Shown here one piece after another: positions 35,492 through 45,737 of a stretch of 64,000 nt of DNA. The DNA comes from Actinomycetes bacterium (GTDB lineage: Bacteria > Actinomycetota > Acidimicrobiia > Acidimicrobiales > RAAP-2). Location of the stretch: assembly GCA_021803085.1 (NCBI GenBank), contig JAJZMD010000146.1, positions 38,039-102,038 on the forward strand, read 5' to 3'. The notes beneath the pieces were generated by a model that saw only the letters and a program-made list of their open reading frames with translations, ran no database searches and was not told the origin of the DNA. How positions within the stretch are numbered: the first letter of the stretch is position 1; the number at the start of each line of letters is the position of its first letter. A program made the position numbers and the translations under genes.

Positions 35492-36181
35492 ATGGCTGTC
35501 GTGGTCAAGAATGTCGCACGCACCGAGCTCGGGCTGGTCGACGCCTTCGCCGAGCTCGGCGTCGCCACGGTGCACGAGGCTCAGGGACGCACCGGTTTGC
35601 TCGCCTCCCGCCTGCGCCCCATCTATCGGCCGATCAAGGTCGCTGGCTGCGCGCTGACCGTCGAGGTCGCGCCCGGCGACAACTGGATGATCCACGTGGC
35701 GGCGGAGCAGGCCGTGCCCGGTGACGTCCTCGTCGTGACCCCGACCAGCCCCTGCGAGGACGGCTATTTCGGCGAGCTGCTCGCGACGAGCCTCGTCGCT
35801 CACGGCGTCCGCGGCCTCGTCATCGACGGCGGCGTGCGCGACGTCGCGGACCTGACCGAGATGCGCTTCCCCGTCTGGTCCAAGACCGTCTCCGCCCAGG
35901 GGACCGTGAAAGAGACGGTGGCGAACGTCCAGGTGCCGATCGTCTGCGCTGGCGCGTACGTGCGGCCGGGCGACGTGATCCTGGCGGACGACGACGGGGT
36001 GGTGGTGATCCGTCGGGAGGAGGCCGAGTCGGTCCTCGAGCGCTCCCGGGCACGGGAGGCGAACGAAGCGGAGAAGCGGGCGCGCCTCGCCGAGGGCGAG
36101 CTCGGGCTCGACCTGTACTCGATGCGGGAGAAGCTCGCCCAGCGGGGCCTCGTCTACGTCGACTCGCGAGAGGGCAGCTGA
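35492..36181 (+). CDS. ligK: 4-carboxy-4-hydroxy-2-oxoadipate aldolase (RraA-like)
   Basis: A 229-residue RraA/LigK-family protein. It splits 4-carboxy-4-hydroxy-2-oxoadipate into pyruvate and oxaloacetate, the last step of protocatechuate 4,5-cleavage. Landmarks are [15 protein letters not shown] at the start, [24 protein letters not shown], and the family's [14 protein letters not shown] with the metal-binding Asp. CAGGAG lies six bases before the ATG. It heads an operon whose next five genes are the rest of the pathway, which fixes its role much better than family membership alone. Confidence 0.88.
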   Translation: MAVVVKNVARTELGLVDAFAELGVATVHEAQGRTGLLASRLRPIYRPIKVAGCALTVEVAPGDNWMIHVAAEQAVPGDVLVVTPTSPCEDGYFGELLATSLVAHGVRGLVIDGGVRDVADLTEMRFPVWSKTVSAQGTVKETVANVQVPIVCAGAYVRPGDVILADDDGVVVIRREEAESVLERSRAREANEAEKRARLAEGELGLDLYSMREKLAQRGLVYVDSREGS

Positions 36182-36330
36182 CCAGCGGAGCGGTCCGTCA
36201 CTCGGCGCCGCCGCACGTGACCGAGAGAGCACAGGGCACGGGGAGAGAGGGTGAAGGTGCGAGGAGAGCGGGCGCAGGGGGAGAACGTGCGGGGGGAGAG
36301 GGAAATGACGACGACAACGAGGACAGCGCG

Positions 36331-37350
36331 GTGATCATCGACTGCCACGGGCACTACACGACCGCGCCGGAGGAGCACGACCTCTGGCGCCAGGCGCAGA
36401 AGGCGGCATTCGACGCCGGCGCCTCGCCTCCTCCTTACCCCGCCATCTCCGACGAACAGATCCGCGAGTCGCTCGAGGCCAACCAGCTCCGCCTGGTCGC
36501 CGAGCGCGGGACCGACCTCACCATCTTCTCCCCGAGAGCTTCGGCCATGGGGCACCACGTCGGCGACGAGAAGGTGAGCCTCGCCTGGGCGAGGGCGTGC
36601 AACGACCTGATCGGACGGGTCGCCGATCTCTACCCCGAGAGCTACGTCGGCGTCTGCCAGCTCCCCCAGTCGCCCGGGGTCCCCATCGCCAACTCGATCG
36701 CGGAGCTCGAGCGGTGCGTCACCGAGCTCGGTTTCGTCGGATGCAACCTGAACCCGGACCCGAGCGGGGGCAACTGGACCTCTCCGCCGCTCACCGACAA
36801 AGCCTGGTACCCGTTCTACGAGAAGATGGTGGAGCTCGACGTCCCGGCGATGATCCACGTCTCGGCGAGCTGCAACCCGAACTTCCACGCCACCGGGGCG
36901 CACTACCTGAACGCCGACACCACCGCCTTCATGCAGTTCATCCAGGGCGACCTGTTCACCGACTTCCCGGAACTCCGGTTCGTCATCCCCCACGGCGGCG
37001 GGGCCGTCCCCTACCACTGGGGCCGGTACCGGGGCCTCGCCGACATGCTGAAGCGGCCGCCGCTCGACGAGCACGTGATGCGCAACGTCTTCTTCGACAC
37101 CTGCGTGTACCACCAGCCGGGGATCGACCTGCTGTTCCGGGTGGTCGACCACGAGAACATCCTCTTCGGCTCGGAGATGATCGGGGCCGTCCGAGGCGTC
37201 GACCCCGAGACCGGCCACCACTTCGACGACACCCGGCGCTACCTCGACGCCCTCGACCTCGCCGCCGACGACAGCGCGCGGGTCTTCTCCGGCAACGCGC
37301 GCCGGGTGTACCCGCGCCTCGACGCGATCCTGAAGGCGCAGGGGCGCTGA
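36331..37350 (+). CDS. ligJ: 4-oxalomesaconate hydratase (amidohydrolase family)
   Basis: A 339-residue amidohydrolase-fold hydratase. The N-terminus MIIDCHGHYTTAP is characteristic of LigJ, with its metal HxH pair; HGGGAVPYHWGRYRGL and GSEMIGAVRGVDPETG follow later. It adds water to 4-oxalomesaconate to give 4-carboxy-4-hydroxy-2-oxoadipate. The GTG at 36331 behind GAGG gives the length expected for the family; upstream in-frame starts from 36217 would add an unsupported Arg/Gly-rich tail. The next gene begins two bases after the stop. Confidence 0.88.
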   Translation: MIIDCHGHYTTAPEEHDLWRQAQKAAFDAGASPPPYPAISDEQIRESLEANQLRLVAERGTDLTIFSPRASAMGHHVGDEKVSLAWARACNDLIGRVADLYPESYVGVCQLPQSPGVPIANSIAELERCVTELGFVGCNLNPDPSGGNWTSPPLTDKAWYPFYEKMVELDVPAMIHVSASCNPNFHATGAHYLNADTTAFMQFIQGDLFTDFPELRFVIPHGGGAVPYHWGRYRGLADMLKRPPLDEHVMRNVFFDTCVYHQPGIDLLFRVVDHENILFGSEMIGAVRGVDPETGHHFDDTRRYLDALDLAADDSARVFSGNARRVYPRLDAILKAQGR

Positions 37351-37351
37351 G

Positions 37352-38244
37352 ATGGGCACCTTCGAGATGGACGCCGACTGGCTCTGCTTCGACCCCAGCC
37401 CCTCGAAGCCCACCTATCGCCTGCCACCCGGAGCGGTCGACGCCCACTGCCACGTCTTCGGCCCCGGCGACGAGTTCCCGTACGCGCCGGAACGCAAGTA
37501 CACGCCCTGCGACGCCAGCAAGGACCAGCTCTTCGCGCTCCGCGACCTGCTCGGGTTCGAGCGGAACGTGATCGTCCAGGCGACCTGCCACGGTGCCGAC
37601 AACGCCGCGATGGTGGACGCCCTCGTCGCCTCGAAGGGGCGCGCCCGGGGGGTCGCGACGGTCGGGCCGCACGTGGGCGACGACGAGCTCGCCGAGCTGC
37701 ACGAGGCCGGGGTGCGAGGGGTCCGGTTCAACTTCGTCCGCCGCCTGGTCGACCCGAAGCCCGACGACTACTACCGGTCGATCGCCGAGCGGATCGCGGC
37801 GCTCGGCTGGCACGTCGTGGTCTACTTCGAGGCACAGGACCTCGCCGAGCGATGGGACTTCTTCACCTCGCTGCCGACCATCGTGGTCGTCGACCACATG
37901 GGCCGACCCGACGTCGGAAAGCCGGTGGACGGACCGGAGTTCGGCCTCTTCCTGAAGCTGATGGCCGAGCACCCCCAGTTCTGGTCGAAGGTGAGCGGCG
38001 CGGAGCGCCTCAGCCTCTCGGGCCCGCCCGGCTACGACGACGTGGTGCCGTTCCACCGCCGCGTGGTCGAGACGTTCCCCGACCGGGTGCTCTTCGGGAC
38101 CGACTGGCCGCACCCGAACCTGAAGGGCCACATGCCCGACGACGGCAAGCTCGTGGACTACGTGCAACGGATCGCGACGACCGAGGAGCTCCGCCAGAAG
38201 CTGCTGGTGGACAACCCCACGCGTCTTTATTGGGGAGACGACAC

Positions 38245-38248
<4 letters not shown>
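37352..38248 (+). CDS. ligI: 2-pyrone-4,6-dicarboxylate hydrolase
   Basis: A 298-residue amidohydrolase-superfamily lactonase that opens 2-pyrone-4,6-dicarboxylate to 4-oxalomesaconate. LigI hallmarks are VDAHCHVFGPGDEFPYAPERKYTPCDA near residues 30-55, VRFNFVRRLVD, VVVDHMGRPD and the catalytic-Asp strand VLFGTDWPHPN. The stop overlaps the ligA start by four bases. All active-site motifs look intact. Confidence 0.92.
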
Positions 38249-39478
<1,230 letters not shown>

Positions 39479-39486
39479 GAGTCCTC

Positions 39487-40446
39487 ATGCGCATCGCTCT
39501 CGCCGGGGCAGGAGCCTTCGGGATCAAGCACCTCGACGGCCTGGCCAAGATCGACGGCGTCGAGGTGACCTCCCTCGTCGGCCGCAGACTCGAGCCGACG
39601 AGGGAGGTCGCGCAGCGTTACGGGATCGACCACGTCTCGACCGACCTCGCCGATTCACTGGAGCGAGCGGACGTCGACGCGGTGATCCTCTGCACGCCGA
39701 CCCAGCTGCACGCCGCCCAGGCGATCGCCGCGCTGCGAGCCGGCAAGCACGTCCAGGTGGAGATCCCCGTCGCCGACAGCTGGTCGGACGCCGCCGAGAT
39801 CGATCGGGTCCAACGCGAGACGGGTCTCGTCTGCATGGCGGGCCACACCCGGCGCTTCAACCCCTCCCACCAGTGGGTGCACCAGCGGATCCAGGCCGGC
39901 GAGCTCGCGATCCAGCAGATGGACGTGCAGACCTACTTCTTCCGCCGGACCAACATGAACGCCCTGGGCCAGCCTCGCAGCTGGACCGATCACCTGCTGT
40001 GGCACCACGCCGCGCACACGGTGGACCTGTTCGGGTACCAGACGGGCGAAGAGGTGATCGTCGCCAACGCCGTCCAAGGCCCCGTCCATCCCGAGCTCGG
40101 GATCGCCATGGACATGTCGATCCAGCTCCGGACCACGGGAGCCAAGATCTGCACGCTCTCGCTCAGCTTCAACAACGAGGGCCCGCTGGGCTCCTTCTTC
40201 CGCTACATCTGCGACAACGGCACCTTCATCGCCCGCTACGACGACCTCGTCGACGGCTACGAGCACCCCGTCGACGTCTCCAAGGTGGACGTGTCGATGA
40301 ACGGGATCGAGCTGCAGGACCGCGAGTTCGTCGCCGCCATCGCAGAGGGACGGGAGCCCAACGCGAGCATCGCCCAGGTGCTCGGCTGCTACCGGGTGCT
40401 CGGTGAGCTCGAACACCAGCTGGGAACGGGGGCGGGCACGTGCTGA
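39487..40446 (+). CDS. ligC: 4-carboxy-2-hydroxymuconate-6-semialdehyde dehydrogenase
   Basis: A 319-residue Gfo/Idh/MocA-fold NADP-dependent dehydrogenase. It oxidises the ring-opened (hemiacetal) product of LigAB to 2-pyrone-4,6-dicarboxylate. The nucleotide-binding loop is IALAGAGAFGIKHLDG; HVQVEIPVADSW replaces the usual EKP, as in LigC, and HHAAHTVDLFGY is near residue 177. AGGAGT lies before the ATG. Its stop overlaps the next start by seven bases. Confidence 0.92.
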   Translation: MRIALAGAGAFGIKHLDGLAKIDGVEVTSLVGRRLEPTREVAQRYGIDHVSTDLADSLERADVDAVILCTPTQLHAAQAIAALRAGKHVQVEIPVADSWSDAAEIDRVQRETGLVCMAGHTRRFNPSHQWVHQRIQAGELAIQQMDVQTYFFRRTNMNALGQPRSWTDHLLWHHAAHTVDLFGYQTGEEVIVANAVQGPVHPELGIAMDMSIQLRTTGAKICTLSLSFNNEGPLGSFFRYICDNGTFIARYDDLVDGYEHPVDVSKVDVSMNGIELQDREFVAAIAEGREPNASIAQVLGCYRVLGELEHQLGTGAGTC

Positions 40447-41531
40447 GCATCGGGATCAACCTCGGCTTCGGCAACCTCCACGAGAGCCTCTCGGACCAAG
40501 AGATGTACGCGGGGGACGTCGGCGTCGGGGTCCTGGCAGACCAGCTCGGCTACGACACGGTCTGGGTCGTCGAGCACCACTTCGACGACTACGCGCTGTG
40601 CCCGGACAACTTCGTCGTGCTCGCCCACCTCGCGGCGCGCACCTCTCGATGCATGCTCGGGACCGCCGCGGTGATCGTCCCGTGGAACGACCCGCTGCGA
40701 GTCGCCGAGAAGGCGCTCATGCTCGACACCCTGTCGGACGGCCGGCTCCTGTTGGGCCTCGGACGGGGGCTCTCGCGCAAGGAGTACGAGCCCTTCCGCA
40801 TCCCCATGGACGAGAGCAGGGACCGGTTCGACGAAGCCGCGGCGATGATCTTCGACGCAGTCGAGACCGGCGTGATCGAGGGCGACGGGCCCTACTACCC
40901 GCAACCTCGGGCCGAGCTCCGGCCCCGCCCGAGGGGGAGCTTCGCCAAGAGGCGCTTCTGCGTGGCGGGGTCGTCGGACTCGCTCGCCGCCGCAGCGCGG
41001 CTCGAGGCCCAGATGATGTCGTTCATCGTGCGGCCGGCGGCGGACCTCATGCCGGAGTTCACCCGCTACCGGGAGCTCTACGAGGCCGAGCACGGCGAGG
41101 TGGCGCCGCCGATCTCGCTTGGAGTCGCCATGTACTGCCACGAGGACGACGCGCTGGCCGAGGCTCGCCACGACGAGTACGGGGGGCGCCTCTTCATGTC
41201 GAACGTCGACCACTACGAGATGGCAGGAGAGCACTTCGCGACGACGAAGGGCTACGAGCGCTACGCCGAGAGCGCGCAGGTCCTTCGTGCGGCCGGCCTG
41301 GAGAAGGCCGCGCAGAGCTACGCAGCGACGACGTTGTGGGGGAGCCCCGAACGGATCCTCGGCCAGATCGAGGCGATCCGCGACGTGGTCGGCGACTTCG
41401 AGCTCTCTCTCCAGTGCGCCTACGGGGGCATGCCCTACGACCAGGCGCGGGCGAGCCTCGAGCTGTTCGCCCGCGAGGTCATGCCGAAGGCGCGGGGCAT
41501 GAGGGTCGAGCGCGTCGGCGTCGGCTCCTGA
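40440..41531 (+). CDS. LLM-class flavin-dependent oxidoreductase
   Basis: A 363-residue luciferase-like oxidoreductase of the longer, FMN-monooxygenase type. GYDTVWVVEHHFDDYALCPDN, GTAAVIVPWNDPLRVAEK and GRLLLGLGRGLSRKEYE are diagnostic. It is translationally coupled to ligC, so it probably feeds an aromatic or aliphatic substrate into the pathway, for example by hydroxylation; no precise role can be given. Confidence 0.82.
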   Translation: MLSIGINLGFGNLHESLSDQEMYAGDVGVGVLADQLGYDTVWVVEHHFDDYALCPDNFVVLAHLAARTSRCMLGTAAVIVPWNDPLRVAEKALMLDTLSDGRLLLGLGRGLSRKEYEPFRIPMDESRDRFDEAAAMIFDAVETGVIEGDGPYYPQPRAELRPRPRGSFAKRRFCVAGSSDSLAAAARLEAQMMSFIVRPAADLMPEFTRYRELYEAEHGEVAPPISLGVAMYCHEDDALAEARHDEYGGRLFMSNVDHYEMAGEHFATTKGYERYAESAQVLRAAGLEKAAQSYAATTLWGSPERILGQIEAIRDVVGDFELSLQCAYGGMPYDQARASLELFAREVMPKARGMRVERVGVGS

Positions 41532-41609
41532 GCGAATCTTGGCTGCTCGAGACGGCCGCGCCGGGCAAGGCCGAGCTGGCCGGGTGCGAACGGCCGGGAA
41601 CGAGGCAGA

Positions 41610-42641
41610 ATGGCAACCACAGTGATCGACCGACGCACCGAGCAGGCGGGGCTCCGCTCCGGGCCGTCCCCAGCCGAGCTGCTGGAGCTCTACGAGCGGA
41701 TGCTCCTCGTCCGCCGCGTCGAAGAGCGGCTGCGTGACGACAGCGCGGCGGGCAAGCTGCCTGGCGCGGTGCATCTCTACATCGGGGAGGAGGCCGTCGC
41801 CGTCGGCGTGTGCGCCCACCTCGGCGACCGTGACTACGTCACCTCGACCCACCGCGGGCACGGCCACTTCCTCGCCAAGGGCGGCGACGTCCGCGCCATG
41901 ATGGCCGAGATCTGGGCGAAGGAGGAAGGGATCTGCCGCGGCATGGGCGGCTCGATGCACGTCGCCGACGTCTCGAAGGGCATCCTCGGCGCGAACGGGA
42001 TCGTCGGAGCTGGACTTGCGATCGCGGCGGGAGCCGCGTTCGGGACCAAGCTGGACGGCGACGGCAAGGTCACGGCCTGCTTCTTCGGAGACGGCGCCTC
42101 GAACCAGGGCGTCCTCATGGAGACGCTCAACCTCTCGACCCTCTGGGAGCTGCCGCTCGTCTTCGTCTGCGAGAACAACACGTTCTCCGAGTTCACTCCC
42201 TCACGGGAGGTGACCGCGGGACGCATCGCCGATCGGGCACGCGCGTTCGGCATGCCCACCGCCGAAGTCGACGGCAACGACGTGACGGCCGTCTGGCAGG
42301 CCGCCGCCGGCGCGGTCGCCCGGGCACGTTCGGGCGGCGGTCCGTCGTTCATCGAAGCGCACACCTACCGTATCCAGGGCCACTTCGAGGCCGAGGCGTT
42401 CGTCCTCTCGGGCGGCCGCTATCGCGAGGACGCAGAGATCGCTGCGTGGACGCAGGAGGACAAGGATCCGGTCCTGCGCTGCCGGGCCACCCTGCTCGCG
42501 TCAGGAGCCGCCGACGTGCTCCACGCGATCGAGGCGCGCGTCCTCGCCCAAGTCGACGACGCCGTTCGCTTCGCCGAGGCGGGGACGCCTGCAGACCCCG
42601 CCCTCGCGGAGAGCCTCATGTTCGTGCGAGACGAGGGGTAG
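41610..42641 (+). CDS. 2-oxoacid/acetoin dehydrogenase-type E1 alpha subunit
   Basis: A 343-residue thiamine-diphosphate enzyme subunit. The cofactor motif runs from GDGASNQG (about 160) to ENN (about 189), and YVTSTHRGHGHFLAKGGD with GMGGSMH is typical of acetoin and branched-chain dehydrogenase E1 alpha. The ATG starts 78 bases after the LLM gene. With the next two genes it would decarboxylate a keto compound and pass the acyl group to a lipoyl domain; acetoin-type is favoured by the sequence style. Confidence 0.87.
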   Translation: MATTVIDRRTEQAGLRSGPSPAELLELYERMLLVRRVEERLRDDSAAGKLPGAVHLYIGEEAVAVGVCAHLGDRDYVTSTHRGHGHFLAKGGDVRAMMAEIWAKEEGICRGMGGSMHVADVSKGILGANGIVGAGLAIAAGAAFGTKLDGDGKVTACFFGDGASNQGVLMETLNLSTLWELPLVFVCENNTFSEFTPSREVTAGRIADRARAFGMPTAEVDGNDVTAVWQAAAGAVARARSGGGPSFIEAHTYRIQGHFEAEAFVLSGGRYREDAEIAAWTQEDKDPVLRCRATLLASGAADVLHAIEARVLAQVDDAVRFAEAGTPADPALAESLMFVRDEG

Positions 42642-42644
42642 GCG

Positions 42645-43637
42645 ATGGTGGAGCGGCGACGCCTGATCCAGGCGGTCAACGACGCACTGTTCGAGGAGAT
42701 GGAGAGGGACCCGAAGGTGGTCGTCTACGGAGAGGACGTCGAGCTCTCGATCACGGGCGACATGCGGGGCCTCCACGAGCACTTCGGCCACGACCGGATC
42801 CGCAACACGCCGATCTGCGAGGCGACGCTCACCGGAATGGCGGTCGGCCTCGCCTCGGCCGGCTACCACGTGGTGGTCCACATGATGTTCTCGAACTTCT
42901 TCTACACCGGCATGGACGCCATCGGGAACCAGATGGCGAAGCTGCGCCTGATGACGGGCGGCCAGGTGGAGCTGCCCATCACCATCATCGCCGGCTACGG
43001 CGGCGGGTCAGCCAACGCCGCGCAGCACTCCGACTCGGCATATCCGGTCCTCATGAACCTGGGCGGATTGAACGTGCTCACGCCGTCCACGCCTGCGGAC
43101 GCCAAGGGCCTCTTGAAGACGGCGATCCGGGGAAGGAACCCCAGCTTCTTCCTCGAAGCGTCGGGCCGGGGAGGGGAGGTGGGCGACGTGCCCGACGGCG
43201 AGCATCTCGTCCCGTTCGGCAGAGCGGCGGTGCGGCGCGAGGGCGGGGACGCGACGGTGCTGGCGATCGGCCGGATGGTGAAACCGGCCCTCGCCGCCGC
43301 GGATGCCCTCGCCGAACAGGGCGTGGGCGTCGAGGTGATCGACCCACGGACCCTCGTGCCCTTCGACGAGGCGTCCTTGCTCGCCTCCGTGGAGAAGACG
43401 GGGCACCTGGTGGTCGTCGACGAGGCGCGTGAGTGCTGCGGCGCGGCGAGTCAGATCGCAGCGATCGTGGCCGAGAAGGCCTTTCACGCGCTCGCCGGCC
43501 CGATCCGCCGGATCACCACGCCCAACGTCGCCATGCCGTACGCGCCGAACGCCGAGCGACACGTCATACCCGGCGAGGAGCGCATCGTCGCCGCGGTGCT
43601 CTCCCTCGTCGGCCGAGCCCACAGGGCAACGGCCTGA
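42645..43637 (+). CDS. 2-oxoacid/acetoin dehydrogenase-type E1 beta subunit
   Basis: A 330-residue transketolase-like beta subunit. VVVYGEDVELSITGDMRGLHEHFG, FSNFFYTGMDAIGNQMAKLR, GGSANAAQHSDS and the C-terminal VVDEARECCGAASQIAAIV are recognised. It forms the E1 active site together with the preceding subunit, whose stop lies three bases upstream. GAGGGGTAGG provides its ribosome site. Confidence 0.88.
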   Translation: MVERRRLIQAVNDALFEEMERDPKVVVYGEDVELSITGDMRGLHEHFGHDRIRNTPICEATLTGMAVGLASAGYHVVVHMMFSNFFYTGMDAIGNQMAKLRLMTGGQVELPITIIAGYGGGSANAAQHSDSAYPVLMNLGGLNVLTPSTPADAKGLLKTAIRGRNPSFFLEASGRGGEVGDVPDGEHLVPFGRAAVRREGGDATVLAIGRMVKPALAAADALAEQGVGVEVIDPRTLVPFDEASLLASVEKTGHLVVVDEARECCGAASQIAAIVAEKAFHALAGPIRRITTPNVAMPYAPNAERHVIPGEERIVAAVLSLVGRAHRATA

Positions 43638-43647
43638 CCGCCACGCG

Positions 43648-43896
43648 ATGCGCGTGCACGTGAAGTTGCCGAAGATCGGCATGACGATGGAGGAGGCGAC
43701 GGTCGTACGGTTCTTCAAGCAGCCGGGCGAGCACTTCCGTCGCGGCGAGCCCATCTACGAGATCGAGACCGAGAAGATCAGCCAGGAGGTCGGGGCCACC
43801 GACGACGGCGTGATGGTGGAGCATGCGGTCGCCGAGGGCGACAACGTGGCCGTCGGCGGGTACGTGTGCGTCGTCGACGTTGGAGGGGCACCGTGA
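43648..43896 (+). CDS. Free-standing lipoyl domain protein
   Basis: An 82-residue biotinyl/lipoyl-fold protein. Lys43 in the ETEKIS motif is the expected lipoylation site and the surrounding VKLPKIGMTMEEATVV and YVCVVDVGG complete the fold. E2 enzymes normally join this domain to a peripheral-subunit-binding domain and an acyltransferase core; both are absent here and the gene ends cleanly. It may be a mobile acyl carrier for E1 with the E2 and E3 supplied elsewhere. The stop overlaps the VOC gene. Confidence 0.82.
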   Translation: MRVHVKLPKIGMTMEEATVVRFFKQPGEHFRRGEPIYEIETEKISQEVGATDDGVMVEHAVAEGDNVAVGGYVCVVDVGGAP

Positions 43897-44420
43897 CCTC
43901 GCTCGCGCTCCCGGAGCTCTTCCACGTGGGATGGGTGGTGCGCGACTGCCAGGCCGCCCAGGAAGAGCTGGGAGCCCGCCTGGGCGCAGGGCCCTTTCTC
44001 AGCGCCGGTGAGACGTCGCGCTTCGAGCACGCCATCGTCCACGGCAAGCCGGCGCCCTTCTCGCTGAAGATCGCCTTCGGCGCGCTGGGCGGCGTCCTCC
44101 TCGAGCTGCTGGAACCGCTCGACGACCGCTCGCCTCACGCTGAGTTCCTGGCCGCGCACGGCGAGGGCCTCCACCATCTCGCCTTCCTCGTGGACGACTT
44201 CGACGAGCAGGTGGCTGCGGCAATGCACGCGTCCCCTCCGATGGACCTGCTCATCGACGGCACGGGGCCTGGCAACCAGGTGCGCTGGGTCTACCTCGAC
44301 GGCGGTTCCGATCCCGCGCGGGGCACGGTGATCGAGCTCCTCGAACGCTCGGAGCTGTCGCTCTCGGCCTTCGCGCCGTTCCTCGAGCTCATCGGGCGCT
44401 CCCGACCAGCACCTGGGTAG
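43893..44420 (+). CDS. VOC-family (glyoxalase/epimerase-like) protein
   Basis: A 175-residue vicinal-oxygen-chelate protein: LFHVGWVVRDCQAAQEEL begins the first beta-alpha-beta-beta module, GEGLHHLAFLVDDFDEQV the second, and a metal-ligand Glu is likely in GTVIELLE. Relatives include methylmalonyl-CoA epimerases and ring-opening or lactone-handling enzymes. GTG at 43893 overlaps the lipoyl gene by four bases. Substrate unknown. Confidence 0.75.
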   Translation: MTSLALPELFHVGWVVRDCQAAQEELGARLGAGPFLSAGETSRFEHAIVHGKPAPFSLKIAFGALGGVLLELLEPLDDRSPHAEFLAAHGEGLHHLAFLVDDFDEQVAAAMHASPPMDLLIDGTGPGNQVRWVYLDGGSDPARGTVIELLERSELSLSAFAPFLELIGRSRPAPG

Positions 44421-44429
44421 CCGTGGACA

Positions 44430-44460
44430 GGTCAGCCGACCCGCACAACGCCGGCTGACC
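44430..44460. terminator. Bidirectional hairpin between convergent genes
   Basis: GGTCAGCCG (44430-44438) and CGGCTGACC (44452-44460) form a perfect nine-base stem around a 13-base loop. It lies in the 69-base gap between the convergent VOC gene and the partner gene at 44490, an ideal place for a shared terminator; no T-tract is present. Confidence 0.5.
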
Positions 44461-44489
44461 GGTACGCAACGAGTGCCTGACCCAGCTCC

Positions 44490-45737
44490 TCACAGCGGCC
44501 GGGGTGAAGTGGTCGCCGATCTCGAGCTCATCACGATCTCGCTCATCGCCGGGAGCCTGCCGCCTCCCCGACCGCTCGGCGCGGTGGTCGCACCCATGAG
44601 CTCGATCACCGTCGAGACGCCGGCGTTGGCGGCGCCGGCGACGACCACCACGACGTCGTCGGGCGAGCCCAGGACGAAATGGACGTCCTGTCCGTCCCGC
44701 CGCTCGAACGTGGGCTCCTCCCCTTGCATCGCATCCGGATGCTCGCTCGGCACCAGCCAGTGCATGTCCCGGGAGATCCCGGTCTTGCCCGCTCGCTCGA
44801 GCGCCTCCCGCGTGCACACGGCATTGGCCGCCACGAACTCTCGGACGTCCTTCTTGTCCCAGCCGTGCGACGCCAGCAGCTGGGCGTGCTCGGGGCTCAC
44901 GACCAGGAGGCAGGCCGACTTCTCCGAGTAGAGCACGCCCGTGCGCGCGACGGTGTTCGCGACATCGCTCAGCACGTGCTCCGGCCGGATCGCCGACCGT
45001 GCCTCGATGTGCATGCAGGAGCGCATCATCATGAACGCCACGGTGCTCGCCTCGGGGCCGTACCCCGCCTCGACGGACATCGGCTCCCAGGGGCTCTCCT
45101 CCTCGTTCTCGGCGATGCAGCACGTGTACTTCGCCGGGTTCGCGTGGGTGGACTGGTCGAGGACGTGGGGCTTCAGCCCCAGGACGTTCATCGCGATCAG
45201 TCGCAGCGCACGCCCGATGGTCGCGTTCGGCCGGAAGCCCGGGCCGAAGATATTGCCCTTGCAATTGAAGCCCAGTCGCAGCCGGACAGGCCCGTTGACC
45301 ACGGTGATGGGAACGGTGCCGGTCGTGCTCTGCCAGAGGCCGCTCGAGAACCGGGTGGCGCCGCGCGCGCCGGTGTCCGCCCGCAACGCGTCCAGCATGG
45401 CGAGCACCACCGGGAAGTACTCCGGGAGGCACCCCGCCATGATCGAGTTGATGGCCGCGAGCCGGAGGGTGCACTCCCTGTTCAGGTGCGGCATGGCGGC
45501 GACCACCTCGTCGGGAGAGCGGTCCACCTGCGCCAGGAACTCGGCCAGGTAGGACTCGGTCGGCGGGACCACCGGCAACCCGTCGGTCCAGCCGCGCTCG
45601 TAGTAGTGCTCGATCGCCCCGTGCACCTGGCGGTGATCGATCAGCATGCCGCCCGGCGCAGCCTCACCTGCGTCACCGGCCGCGTCCGCCGCGTCGGCCG
45701 CGTCGTCGCCAGCGTCGTCGACCGCGTCGGCCGTCAC
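44490..45737 (-). CDS. UGSC-associated partner protein, copy 3 (unknown function)
   Basis: A 415-residue paralogue of the other partner proteins and the longest. The first 30 residues are an Asp/Ala-rich low-complexity tail not found in the others. Then come HYYERGWTDGLPVVPPT, AGCLPEYFPVVLA, STTGTVP with VNGPVRLRLGFN, GNIFGPGFRPNATIGRA, HVLDQSTHANPAKYTCCIAENEEESPWEPMSVE, SPEHAQLLAS, and DDVVVVVAGAANAGVS near residue 375. GTG at 45737 overlaps the selenoprotein stop by four bases. The repeated Asp-Ala codons at the 5' end suggest slippage; the true start could also be an internal ATG (residue 31), which would fit the paralogues better. Confidence 0.72.
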   Translation of the reverse strand: MTADAVDDAGDDAADAADAAGDAGEAAPGGMLIDHRQVHGAIEHYYERGWTDGLPVVPPTESYLAEFLAQVDRSPDEVVAAMPHLNRECTLRLAAINSIMAGCLPEYFPVVLAMLDALRADTGARGATRFSSGLWQSTTGTVPITVVNGPVRLRLGFNCKGNIFGPGFRPNATIGRALRLIAMNVLGLKPHVLDQSTHANPAKYTCCIAENEEESPWEPMSVEAGYGPEASTVAFMMMRSCMHIEARSAIRPEHVLSDVANTVARTGVLYSEKSACLLVVSPEHAQLLASHGWDKKDVREFVAANAVCTREALERAGKTGISRDMHWLVPSEHPDAMQGEEPTFERRDGQDVHFVLGSPDDVVVVVAGAANAGVSTVIELMGATTAPSGRGGGRLPAMSEIVMSSRSATTSPRPL

